From NCBI GenBank assembly GCA_009911185.1, contig QXWW01000007.1, forward strand, positions 1 through 64,000: a stretch of 64,000 nucleotides of DNA, read 5' to 3'. Position numbers and translations under genes: made by a program. Below the pieces are notes generated by a model. The model had not been told where the DNA came from, did not search any database, and worked only from the letters and a program-made list of their open reading frames with translations. The DNA is from Lachnospiraceae bacterium (GTDB lineage: Bacteria; Bacillota; Clostridia; Lachnospirales; Lachnospiraceae). Positions 33,436 through 41,729 of this stretch are shown piece by piece (within the stretch, counting starts at the first letter, position 1; the number at the start of each line of letters is the position of its first letter).

Positions 33436-34558
33436 TCTCTAATACCTCATCCAAATCGTAAACTGTATTTATTTTCCCGGAAAGAACGCCCACAAAGGTG
33501 GGATTTTTATGATAAACCCGAATAACCGTCGGCCTTGAATCGTCAATCTCTGAACTCATTAAAATCGGCTTCATGGAAAATAAGGAACTCTGATAAGAAA
33601 ATTCATATTCATCCCTTAAATATTTCTCCGCCAGGCTCGCCATATACGGAAACGCCGTTTTCGGCTTCGCCGGACAGGCGTTGCAGTTGCCCAGACGCTG
33701 ACTGCTACAGTATCCGCCGCTTGCTTCCTGGCAGGAAAAAGAAGGCAATTCTTCATAACTGACGGTATGGGGGGTAAATGTCACAGATGTCAGGGAATGC
33801 AGTCCCGTCTTCCCAAACGGCATAATCGAGAAAAATGGTCCGTCCATGACGGTAAACCCATATTCTTTCAGCTTTTCATTGACGTCGCATAAAATAATTT
33901 CACACAGCTCGTACTTAATGCCAAACTTCTCATAGCCTGCCATGTGCAGAATCTGATTGGTGGACGCATAGGCTGCGTTTAACAAAAATCCGGTCTGATA
34001 TTCCTTCCCGTCGCCCATACGCACAACATAACAGTCCTGGCGTTCCTCAATTCCGGAAATTACCGCCCCGTACTGGATTTCAACATTCCGGCACTCTGAT
34101 AGTTTGTCCAAAAAATAGTCTTTTAATATCATGGCATCATACGTATATTCTCTGGTGAGGAACGCGCCGTCGCACATTCCTTTCTTAAAAAACCTTTCGG
34201 CGTGCAGCTCTTCACAGGGAATATCCGCGGCCTTGCAGAAACTCATAAACTGCGCTCCGTCAGACCAGGAATACTGACTGGAGGTGGCGTATACTTTATT
34301 AAATTCCTGATTAATGCAAAATCCGTAATCCTTGTTAAACCTTTCGAAATATCCGGCAGACTTCATCGCTGTTGAAATAGAACGCGGATAATGATACCCC
34401 TGGTGAACTCTTGCCTGATTGATATAGGTAGCTCTTGTAAACGGAGCCGGATCACATTCCAATACCAGGACATGCTCTCCTTTCCTGCCGCAGTAAAGCG
34501 CCGCATAAAGCCCGTATAATCCTGCTCCTATGATAACTCTATCGTATCTTGAAATCAT
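33425..34558 (-). CDS. FAD-dependent oxidoreductase with a cysteine cluster
   Basis: The 377-aa product starts with the dinucleotide-binding motif VIIGAGLYGLYAALYCG and a following acidic strand end LVLECDP, typical of DAO/amine-oxidase-like flavoproteins. Near residue 290 is an insert, YCSSQRLGNCNACPAKP, with Cys spaced CX7CX2C and a further Cys 12 residues upstream. It could bind a metal or an Fe-S centre. The gene is first in the ten-gene operon, behind its own promoter. In a sugar operon such an enzyme could oxidise a hydroxyl or amine on the sugar or act on a lipid-linked intermediate. The substrate is unknown. The start follows AAAGGAGAATAGACAA. Confidence 0.82.
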   Translation of the reverse strand: MISRYDRVIIGAGLYGLYAALYCGRKGEHVLVLECDPAPFTRATYINQARVHQGYHYPRSISTAMKSAGYFERFNKDYGFCINQEFNKVYATSSQYSWSDGAQFMSFCKAADIPCEELHAERFFKKGMCDGAFLTREYTYDAMILKDYFLDKLSECRNVEIQYGAVISGIEERQDCYVVRMGDGKEYQTGFLLNAAYASTNQILHMAGYEKFGIKYELCEIILCDVNEKLKEYGFTVMDGPFFSIMPFGKTGLHSLTSVTFTPHTVSYEELPSFSCQEASGGYCSSQRLGNCNACPAKPKTAFPYMASLAEKYLRDEYEFSYQSSLFSMKPILMSSEIDDSRPTVIRVYHKNPTFVGVLSGKINTVYDLDEVLENEG

Positions 34559-34653
34559 TTGTCTATTCTCCTTTTAGGTATTATAGTTTCCCCAACCTTA
34601 GATAAAGCAGACACAAAACTTCCATTTTTACCCTTTTTGTAAATCTAAGTCAT

Positions 34654-34682
34654 ATTCTATCATAACCGTAATTTTAATGCAA
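34654..34682 (-). promoter_or_regulatory. Promoter of the 34558-24167 operon
   Basis: On the minus strand TTGCAT (34682-34677) and TAGAAT (34659-34654) are separated by exactly 17 bases, about 95 bases before the ATG at 34558. No stronger candidate lies nearer the gene. Confidence 0.6.
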
Positions 34683-34742
34683 CAAGCTTTACGCCCTTTC
34701 TGCTGGCAGTTATACCTGCATTGGAAAAATTTTGATATACTG

Positions 34743-34798
34743 TTGCCTTATGTCGTTTTTTATGATATAAAAGAAATATTGTTAAAATATCATAAAAA
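34743..34798 (+). promoter_or_regulatory. Promoter with overlapping inverted repeat for the 763-aa membrane protein
   Basis: TTGCCT at 34743-34748 and TATAAA at 34766-34771 have a 17-base spacer. A perfect 12-bp inverted repeat (TTTTTATGATAT at 34757-34768, complement at 34787-34798) covers the -10 box. It could be an operator or a hairpin at the start of the transcript. A second possible promoter (TTGTTA, CATAAT) lies just downstream. Confidence 0.5.
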
Positions 34799-34839
34799 TA
34801 TACATAATAGTAACAATAAATCAGGGAGGAATTTTATAA

Positions 34840-37131
34840 ATGGACAAGATAGATATCCACAAAGGCATTATGCAGTTAAAAAAAATTAAGATTGAGAGAT
34901 GGATCATAGCGTTTGAAATCCTTTTATTGATATCCATCTGTATTCTGCACGCATTGAAAGCCGGACATTACACGAATTTTGATCCCATCAATGGAACATT
35001 TCAAAATTTTAATCCTGTCAGGCGTCTGCTGTCCGGACAGATTCCCTACGACAGTTTTCAGGATTATCTTGGATTGGGACATTTATATATCGGAACACTG
35101 GCTACGCTTCTCTTCGGAGGAGATTACCAGGCAAGCCTTATCGGATTTTCATTTCTGACCTTTTTTTCACTGGCCCTTATTTCACTGATGGTCGGATATG
35201 CAATTTTTAAAAACAGAAAAAATGTACTGGCTATTACCAATATCTTCTTAATAATGCTGCTGGTTCAGCCTCTTTTTTTCACAAACGCGCTGCTGGGAAC
35301 AAACGAAATAAGCGCCGCCGTACACTACGCTCTGGGCACAGGTATATCGGCAAGATTTGTGCGCGGAATGATACTGCCGATTTCATGCTGGATTTTTTAT
35401 GTGGCATGTCTGGCCTATACAAAAATAAAAACCAAAAAAGAAAATATTGCCAGACACAGATACGCAATCCAGGTATGCGGCACTGGTTTCATCGCAGGAT
35501 TTTGCTTTATCTGGAGCAACGATTATGGGATTAGCTGTTGGCTCTGTATCTGTATCATGATGTTTTTCCTTATGTTATCACGCACCAGAAAAATCGGAAA
35601 ATCTTTCCTGACCGCTTTGCTGACGATGCTTGTATCCTTCGTAAGCATCTTCCTCTTAGTAGAAATATTTACATTGGGAAACTTTCCCGAATGGCTGCGT
35701 TCCACATTCGGAACCGGCGGGTACCAGCTCTGGTATTTTAATTTCAAAAAAAGTTATTATTTATATGATGTGGACTTTTCATTTATCATGCTGATTCAGG
35801 CATTTTTATGTCTCATCTATCTGGCAAATTTATTCCGCTGCCGAGGAACGAAAAATTCTTTAATCAGATACGGCATTTTGGCTTTTTTAAACATGACCAG
35901 CTTTTGTGCTGTAAATGAATACTGTATGATCAGTGGGGGGACTTCCCGGGAAGTGGCGTTAACCGTTTTGTTTTTTACGATTATATATGAAATTTTTTAT
36001 GTCATCAAATTATATATCCCTTCCTACAACAGAGTACAGAAAATAATGTTGGTCATTTCGGCAGTCGTCAGTTTGTCATGGACCATCTCCACATTTAAGG
36101 AGGAAGCTATTTTCTATAAATTTTCTATCAAAAAGGGAGAATACATGGCCGCGCTTGGCGGAAATATGACAACCAGATATAAGGCCCTGAAAGAAACAGA
36201 CAAATTTCTGAAAGATGAAAATTATTTTGCCACCTATGCGACCGCCCAGGAAGTTGTCAGCGGCATATTTCAGCCATCTGGAACCGATTATATCATTCAT
36301 GTACTGGGAGATCAGCAAAGACAGGATTATCTGAATGAATTTACAGAAGGCGATTTTAAGTATGCTGCGACCATTAAAAAATCTTACGAACCGTGGGAAT
36401 ATTGGATCGAACGGGCAAATTGGTTCTTTTACCGGGAACTGTACCGCGGCTGGCATCCTGTTTATGCCAACTCCTATGAAGTCTATTGGGAGCGGAATAC
36501 CAGCAAGGATACAAACGTTATCGCAAACGACTGTAACATTAATGTAGTAGATATCGACGACTCCACCAAAAAAATTATTATTCAGGCGGATTCTGAAATA
36601 AACGGAATTGCAGACGTTTATATTGATTATGAAGTAAAAAAACGCGACCGGCTGCTGGCAAAGCTGCTGTTTCGAACAGATCTCAAGGTGAAAAATACCG
36701 GAACCGTATTCTGCAGCGACAAAGCTCTGGAATCCAACTTCTTAAGAGACGCCAGCAAGGAGTACGTCCCGGTTCCGGTTGTCGACGGCTACGGAGAGAT
36801 AACATTAACTGCCAATCCCACGGAATCTGCCACCTTGCTTCTTAACAATGCAGAGTGCTCTGATATTTATCTGACGCCCCTGCATTACGTGGAAGCTACT
36901 TCTATCACGGATAAGGCGGGAAAAGCCGTTATATCTGTTCCCAAAAACAAGCAGACCAAGAAACTTCTGGACTCTGCGGACGGGATCATCGTCGCTGATA
37001 CAGAGTATCCCATCTCCAAGGTGGAAGAAAGCGGCAAACGCCTGCTTGTAACTGTTATGACTGGCCGAACACCGATAAATCCGGACGGCAGTGTACTGCA
37101 AAATAATAACATGCTTCAGTTAACAGATTAA
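34840..37131 (+). CDS. Large polytopic membrane protein, GT-C-like
   Basis: The 763-aa product has one N-terminal helix (about 18-38), a first outside loop with FDPINGTFQNFNPVRRLLSGQIPYDSFQDY, about ten more helices (to about 410) and a soluble, largely beta C-terminal domain (about 420-763). The loop with its acidic residue followed by an NPxRRLLxGQIPY segment fits GT-C glycosyltransferases that use lipid-linked sugars outside the membrane. The exact family is not recognised. It has its own promoter and a good RBS (GGGAGGAATTTTATAA), runs against its neighbours, and ends at a terminator shared with the gene at 37206. It could be the enzyme that uses the sugar supplied by GtrA/GtrB. Confidence 0.62.
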   Translation: MDKIDIHKGIMQLKKIKIERWIIAFEILLLISICILHALKAGHYTNFDPINGTFQNFNPVRRLLSGQIPYDSFQDYLGLGHLYIGTLATLLFGGDYQASLIGFSFLTFFSLALISLMVGYAIFKNRKNVLAITNIFLIMLLVQPLFFTNALLGTNEISAAVHYALGTGISARFVRGMILPISCWIFYVACLAYTKIKTKKENIARHRYAIQVCGTGFIAGFCFIWSNDYGISCWLCICIMMFFLMLSRTRKIGKSFLTALLTMLVSFVSIFLLVEIFTLGNFPEWLRSTFGTGGYQLWYFNFKKSYYLYDVDFSFIMLIQAFLCLIYLANLFRCRGTKNSLIRYGILAFLNMTSFCAVNEYCMISGGTSREVALTVLFFTIIYEIFYVIKLYIPSYNRVQKIMLVISAVVSLSWTISTFKEEAIFYKFSIKKGEYMAALGGNMTTRYKALKETDKFLKDENYFATYATAQEVVSGIFQPSGTDYIIHVLGDQQRQDYLNEFTEGDFKYAATIKKSYEPWEYWIERANWFFYRELYRGWHPVYANSYEVYWERNTSKDTNVIANDCNINVVDIDDSTKKIIIQADSEINGIADVYIDYEVKKRDRLLAKLLFRTDLKVKNTGTVFCSDKALESNFLRDASKEYVPVPVVDGYGEITLTANPTESATLLLNNAECSDIYLTPLHYVEATSITDKAGKAVISVPKNKQTKKLLDSADGIIVADTEYPISKVEESGKRLLVTVMTGRTPINPDGSVLQNNNMLQLTD

Positions 37132-37155
37132 ATAGAACAAGGAATTTTCCAAAAG

Positions 37156-37200
37156 AAAAAGCTGCTGCCGAGGCGCAAGCCTCGACAGCAGCTTTTTCTT
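37156..37200. terminator. Bidirectional rho-independent terminator
   Basis: GCTGCTG-C-CGAGGC (37161-37174), a GCAA loop and GCCTCG-A-CAGCAGC (37179-37192) form a 13-bp stem with one mismatch, flanked by AAAAA before and TTTTTCTT after. It ends both the plus-strand gene stopping at 37131 and the minus-strand gene stopping at 37206. Confidence 0.93.
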
Positions 37201-37205
37201 CAGAA

Positions 37206-39923
37206 TTACAATTTTCGTATTTCCACATATACTCTTTTGCAATTCTCTTTGTCATTATAAAGAAACGTCTCTTCTATCCTCTTTTTGTAACTGTTCTTTA
37301 ACTGACATCCGTGCTCCATATATTCGATGATCCTGTTTACCAGTCCCTCTGCCGTATATTCCACTTCTCCAAATCTATCCCGCTCATAATCGAAATAACC
37401 CTTATCGTAATTATGTTTTCCGGAGAAAAACTCTTCTACATCCTGTTGAAAATATAAGACGGGTTTTCTAAGATAAGCAATGTCAAATACAGCGGAGGAA
37501 TAATCTGTCACAACTAATTTTGAATCCGCAAAAATTTTCCGGTATCTCGTTTTTCTGTCAAGCACATCCACTTTATCGCCACAGTTAAAATACTTTATAC
37601 AGGCGTCTGGCATAGCGGGGTGCATCATCAGTCTGATTTTATATCCATACTTGTCCGCCGCCTCATAGAGTCTTTGGTCAGAAAAAACCTGACGATACAT
37701 CTGGCAATAGCTGCTGTCCTCAAACCCGTCCGTCAACGCCCGTTTATTTTCTTTGGCGTCTAACGCGCTTACAAGGTAAGAACGCCAGGTAGGCATAAAA
37801 GTTATCATATTTTCTGTTTCTGAGTCATCGTAAAGATAATCAAACCTGGGAAGACCAGTACATTTTACCACATTTTCATCATAGTGATAGGCACCGTTCA
37901 CAACAGATTGATATTCCATACGGGTAGAAGTCACAAAAATACTGATATTTTTATTAGCCTTGGTAAGCCAGCGGCTTAGATCATCTTTTATAATTCCATG
38001 TTGTAAGAAAACAAATTTTTGCCTGTGAAAAATATCCTTATAAAAATAGGATTGTTCAAAAAAGGGCTGGAATACATGATCCTCTCCCTGTGACGAAACA
38101 ATTTTATCACATAAAAGCGCCAATATCTTATGCTCCTGGGAAAGATACGGCACGACTTTACCAATCTGCTGCAGACGTTCATAATCCTCCGATTCCTGAT
38201 CCAAAACAAAATACGTTTCTATGCCGGAATTTTTCTGGAACGTATTCATATAGGTAAAAAAAGCCTCTCCATTATCATCCGCTTTCCCTATGCGGTCACT
38301 TATCAGCCAAATCTCCTTTCTCTTAAGGCGTTTACGGCGATGGTAGATTTTTCTCAAAGCTATGCCTTCTGTTATATTTTCCTCTGACTCTTCCTGTAAT
38401 TCCCGCAATTCCTGAAGTAATTTCTGCTCACATTTTTTTATGCGTCCGCTGCTCACCGCCTTTTCCAGGATTAATTCATTTTCAAAATACGTCAGAAGTA
38501 CGCCGTCCTCATACATGTAACTGCATAATAACTCTGAAGACAAAGGAAAAAACTTTCCAAAATCAATATATTTCCATGAAATATCATATCCCTGGTAATG
38601 CAGACACAACTGCAGCTTTATTTTATCCGGTAATCCTTCTCTGTTTATGGTACAACGAAATCCTTTTGCCTGTATAATTTTCTCATCAAAACAGTATTCA
38701 CTTTTCTCTTCCCGGTCAAATATCTCCATTTTAAAAATTTTATCTTTGGCTCCGCCAGCCGCCTTAAAGAAAACTTCTACTGCTTCAAGCTCCACTGCAT
38801 ATCGAAACCGTCCCTCCAACACGATTTCCTTATGTGTTACCGTGATAAATTCATAATATACTTTATAGAAAGCCGCCGCTGTATATGCCATATCCTTAAT
38901 GCAGATTTTAACGTCCTGGGAATATAAAACCATCTCTTTTTTTCCCCGGTTTTCTTCTTTGGCCAGCGTAATCGCCGCCTTATAACCGCCGCTGATATAT
39001 CTCTGTGCATTTATGATATCATCCTCAATACAGGACAGCGCTTTTCGAATAAGTTCCCGATAGGTATGCTCTTCTTCTTTGCTCAGGACATTGGGATAGA
39101 CGAGAGGATTCTTCTTCAGCCGCCACTGCAGATCATACATACAGCAATATTGTATAAACCGGGGGACATAGCCCCTTTTTGCCCTGGCATTCTCCAGCGA
39201 ATGCAGAATAAATCTCTCCATACACGGTATATAATAAGCGGCTTTGTTTCTTCCTGTATCAAGGGCAGAACTGCCCTCCACACGTTTGCGGTACAGATAC
39301 GCGGTATCGCTGACGACCCCGTACCGCATTTTATCCAGGAGAATATCCATCAGCACCTGCGCGTCTTCTGCATAAGATAAACCCAAATCAAACCGTCTGT
39401 TTTCAAAACAGCTGCTCTTAATCAGGGCGCTGCACATTGACATCTGAATATGCATATAATCTTTCCTAAGTTCCACAATCCTGGTTTTATTAAATCTGTA
39501 GTTTAAGGCATGGTCCCCTTCCTTCCCCCCAAAAAGCATCATCTTTATGGCAACCACATCAATCCATCTGTCATTTTTCTTCAGGAAACTATACATTTTC
39601 TCCAGGGCGTCTTCTTCCAGCAAATCATCCGAATCTGTAAAATTCACATATTCTCCCCTGATATGTTTGAGCCCTTCATTTCTTGCCGAAGACACTCCTC
39701 CGTTCTCTTTGTGCACTGTCACAACATTGTTCGGGTATTGGGAGGCATAGCGGTCGCAGATTTCACCGGAACGATCTTTCGAACCATCATTCACCAGTAT
39801 TAGCTGTATATTCTGAAATCCAATCGTTTGGTGGACAATACTTTCTATCATTTCCTGCAGATATTCTTCTACGTTGTATACCGCCGTTACAACTGATACT
39901 TTATAGCTTCTTTTTTCATCCAT
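37206..39923 (-). CDS. GT2-TagF fusion: glycosyltransferase plus glycerophosphotransferase
   Basis: The N-terminal 300 residues of this 905-aa protein are an intact GT2 domain: VSVVTAVYNVEEYLQ, LVNDGSKDRSG near 45, and VNFTDSDDLLEEDAL near 92 with a full DxDD. A beta-rich linker follows, then a Glyphos_transf domain (about 550-905) with FLQHGIIKDD near 642, TFMPTWRSYL near 708 and LVVTDYSSAVFDIAY near 785. It could add both a sugar and a glycerol-phosphate unit to a teichoic-acid-like chain, making a glycosylglycerol-phosphate repeat. It is related over its length to the protein at 15079, whose GT2 part has lost the DxD. The gene is monocistronic, with a promoter near 39986 and the bidirectional terminator at 37156. 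Confidence 0.9.
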   Translation of the reverse strand: MDEKRSYKVSVVTAVYNVEEYLQEMIESIVHQTIGFQNIQLILVNDGSKDRSGEICDRYASQYPNNVVTVHKENGGVSSARNEGLKHIRGEYVNFTDSDDLLEEDALEKMYSFLKKNDRWIDVVAIKMMLFGGKEGDHALNYRFNKTRIVELRKDYMHIQMSMCSALIKSSCFENRRFDLGLSYAEDAQVLMDILLDKMRYGVVSDTAYLYRKRVEGSSALDTGRNKAAYYIPCMERFILHSLENARAKRGYVPRFIQYCCMYDLQWRLKKNPLVYPNVLSKEEEHTYRELIRKALSCIEDDIINAQRYISGGYKAAITLAKEENRGKKEMVLYSQDVKICIKDMAYTAAAFYKVYYEFITVTHKEIVLEGRFRYAVELEAVEVFFKAAGGAKDKIFKMEIFDREEKSEYCFDEKIIQAKGFRCTINREGLPDKIKLQLCLHYQGYDISWKYIDFGKFFPLSSELLCSYMYEDGVLLTYFENELILEKAVSSGRIKKCEQKLLQELRELQEESEENITEGIALRKIYHRRKRLKRKEIWLISDRIGKADDNGEAFFTYMNTFQKNSGIETYFVLDQESEDYERLQQIGKVVPYLSQEHKILALLCDKIVSSQGEDHVFQPFFEQSYFYKDIFHRQKFVFLQHGIIKDDLSRWLTKANKNISIFVTSTRMEYQSVVNGAYHYDENVVKCTGLPRFDYLYDDSETENMITFMPTWRSYLVSALDAKENKRALTDGFEDSSYCQMYRQVFSDQRLYEAADKYGYKIRLMMHPAMPDACIKYFNCGDKVDVLDRKTRYRKIFADSKLVVTDYSSAVFDIAYLRKPVLYFQQDVEEFFSGKHNYDKGYFDYERDRFGEVEYTAEGLVNRIIEYMEHGCQLKNSYKKRIEETFLYNDKENCKRVYVEIRKL

Positions 39924-39985
39924 ATCTCACTGAATCCCTTCATAAATTTTCATTTCTAAAACACAGATTTATTCTATAAGGTCCA

Positions 39986-40017
39986 AGTATATCGTACTCA
40001 CTACTGCGTACATTCAA
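39986..40017 (-). promoter_or_regulatory. Possible promoter with dyad operator for the GT2-TagF gene
   Basis: TATACT at 39991-39986 and TTGAAT at 40017-40012 (minus strand) are 20 bases apart, longer than ideal. The spacer contains an 18-bp imperfect palindrome (39994-40011, GTAC-n-CA-n-TA-n-TG-n-GTAC, 14 of 18 positions symmetrical), which looks like a repressor or activator site. The rest of 39924-40082 holds only a short GATATC repeat pair (40046-40062). Confidence 0.4.
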
Positions 40018-40082
40018 AATAATACCCAATTGTGATGAGAAATTGATATCAGAATGATATCCGTCCCTGCGCCGGCAAACTA

Positions 40083-41717
40083 TCAAAGCTTTAGTTTTTC
40101 CCTGATATTCAGCTTCTTTCCGGGCTTTGCCGCCTTTATCCTCTCATAGATGCGCTCGCTGTTTCTGCCGTCACGAAGCGGAAGCAGGTAATCCCTTCTG
40201 TGGGCATAGGCGTCCTCCTCTTGAAACCCGTTTTCCACATATTTGCGGATGACATGCAGAAGCTCCGGCAGGGTATGCACCACATCTCCAAACGCTTCTT
40301 TCTCCAGATCCATATAACTGCCCTGGACCTGCTGGTAAGTGGCAAAATCAAAAGGAAAGAACACGATTGGTTTTTCCTGGTAATACACGTCCCACGCCAC
40401 AGAGGAATAGTCAGTGATCAGCATTTGGCAGCTCATGAGAAGCTGGTTCAGGGGCTGCTCTCCAAAAGGTATGAGACGAATGCGGCTGCTATCGGCATGA
40501 AATTGTCCAATATAAGCCCTGAATTTGGGGTGTATATAGAAATTCAAAGTGATCTCATACTGCTCTAAAATCCTGTGCAGTTCTTCATTTTTTAGTAATG
40601 CCTCATAATTCGTAAAATACTCGCTATTGCAAAATGCTTCCTCTGAGGCGTCCTCCAGCCATCCTCTCCAGGTAGGCATCAAAAGAATTTCCTTATGTTC
40701 CCGGCTTGAAGTATCATGCAGCACATCCCATCTTGGCAAGCCGGTAATAATGATTTCCTCTCTGTCGTATTCAAAATAATTATAAATAATATCCTGCTCA
40801 TATTCTGAGGAGGTCACAAACAGCTTCATGCGGTTGCCGCCCCACTTATGGTACGTCCGGTGGCACTGCTTAAACGCCATCACCCCATGCTGCAGGAAAA
40901 TAATATCTTTCCTTGCCTGATAAAGCACTTTAAAGACACTATTGGGCGAATCCCAGATATAAAAATGCCGGATAGCGTCGGTAGAAATCAGATACTGCGC
41001 CGCACACAGATAAATCAGATAGCGAAAGCTCATAAACTGAATGACATTTTTATCATATTTTTGAACTGCCTGGTAATCAGGTGCCTTCTTATCAATTACA
41101 TAAAGAATATGTTTTTTCTCCTGCTCTGGCAATTCCTCCATGCAATAACGGAAAAAATAAAGTCCATTATCCTGGGCCATAGTGCAGAATTTTTCACACA
41201 CCAACCACAGCTTCTTATGATCCCAATAAGGCTTCAGCAAAAAATAGCAGAGCAGCGCAAGGTATTCCTTCCACAAAAATCCGTAGGAATCATAGCCTCT
41301 GTTATATTTTCTGGACTGAATGGTAAACTGCCGGGAACCGTTTACAAAGGGATAAATAATGGAGTCTCTATTTGTTCTGTACCAGCGCGGAAACAGAATC
41401 AGACGCATCTTTAAGCTTACGCTCTGCCCGCCCAGGATCGCCTGGTAAACCTCAGCGCCATCCTCTACCACAGCCACAACATCCCAAAACGCATACTCTA
41501 ATTCCCTATACTCCAGCTCCATCCGCGCTTCGTATCCGCTCCCTTTCCTATCCAGTTGAAAGGGAACGCAGACATCCTCCAGTGCATGACGTTTTTTTAA
41601 AAACAATTCCTTTATTTTTACGTTCTCATCATAAGGGGAAAAACAGATCTTAAGTTTTCCTTTTCTCAGGGAAAACTTTCCGGTTTTCACCTTTATCTCT
41701 CTTGCATCTTCCGACAT
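40083..41717 (-). CDS. CDP-glycerol glycerophosphotransferase-family protein (TagB/TagF-like)
   Basis: The 544-aa product has an N-terminal beta-rich part (about 1-120) and a Glyphos_transf domain with IIFLQHGVMAFKQCHRTY near residue 275, LLMPTWRGWL near 345 and MLITDYSSVAWDVYY near 436. The HG motif and the TDYSS loop are the conserved donor and catalytic regions of TagB/TagF enzymes. It probably transfers a polyol-phosphate to a lipid-linked acceptor; whether it primes or polymerises is not clear. It is the last gene of the large operon from 58738 and follows another member of the family by 12 bases. The start follows GCGGAGAAAAAAT. Confidence 0.87.
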   Translation of the reverse strand: MSEDAREIKVKTGKFSLRKGKLKICFSPYDENVKIKELFLKKRHALEDVCVPFQLDRKGSGYEARMELEYRELEYAFWDVVAVVEDGAEVYQAILGGQSVSLKMRLILFPRWYRTNRDSIIYPFVNGSRQFTIQSRKYNRGYDSYGFLWKEYLALLCYFLLKPYWDHKKLWLVCEKFCTMAQDNGLYFFRYCMEELPEQEKKHILYVIDKKAPDYQAVQKYDKNVIQFMSFRYLIYLCAAQYLISTDAIRHFYIWDSPNSVFKVLYQARKDIIFLQHGVMAFKQCHRTYHKWGGNRMKLFVTSSEYEQDIIYNYFEYDREEIIITGLPRWDVLHDTSSREHKEILLMPTWRGWLEDASEEAFCNSEYFTNYEALLKNEELHRILEQYEITLNFYIHPKFRAYIGQFHADSSRIRLIPFGEQPLNQLLMSCQMLITDYSSVAWDVYYQEKPIVFFPFDFATYQQVQGSYMDLEKEAFGDVVHTLPELLHVIRKYVENGFQEEDAYAHRRDYLLPLRDGRNSERIYERIKAAKPGKKLNIREKLKL

Positions 41718-41729
41718 ATTTTTTCTCCG

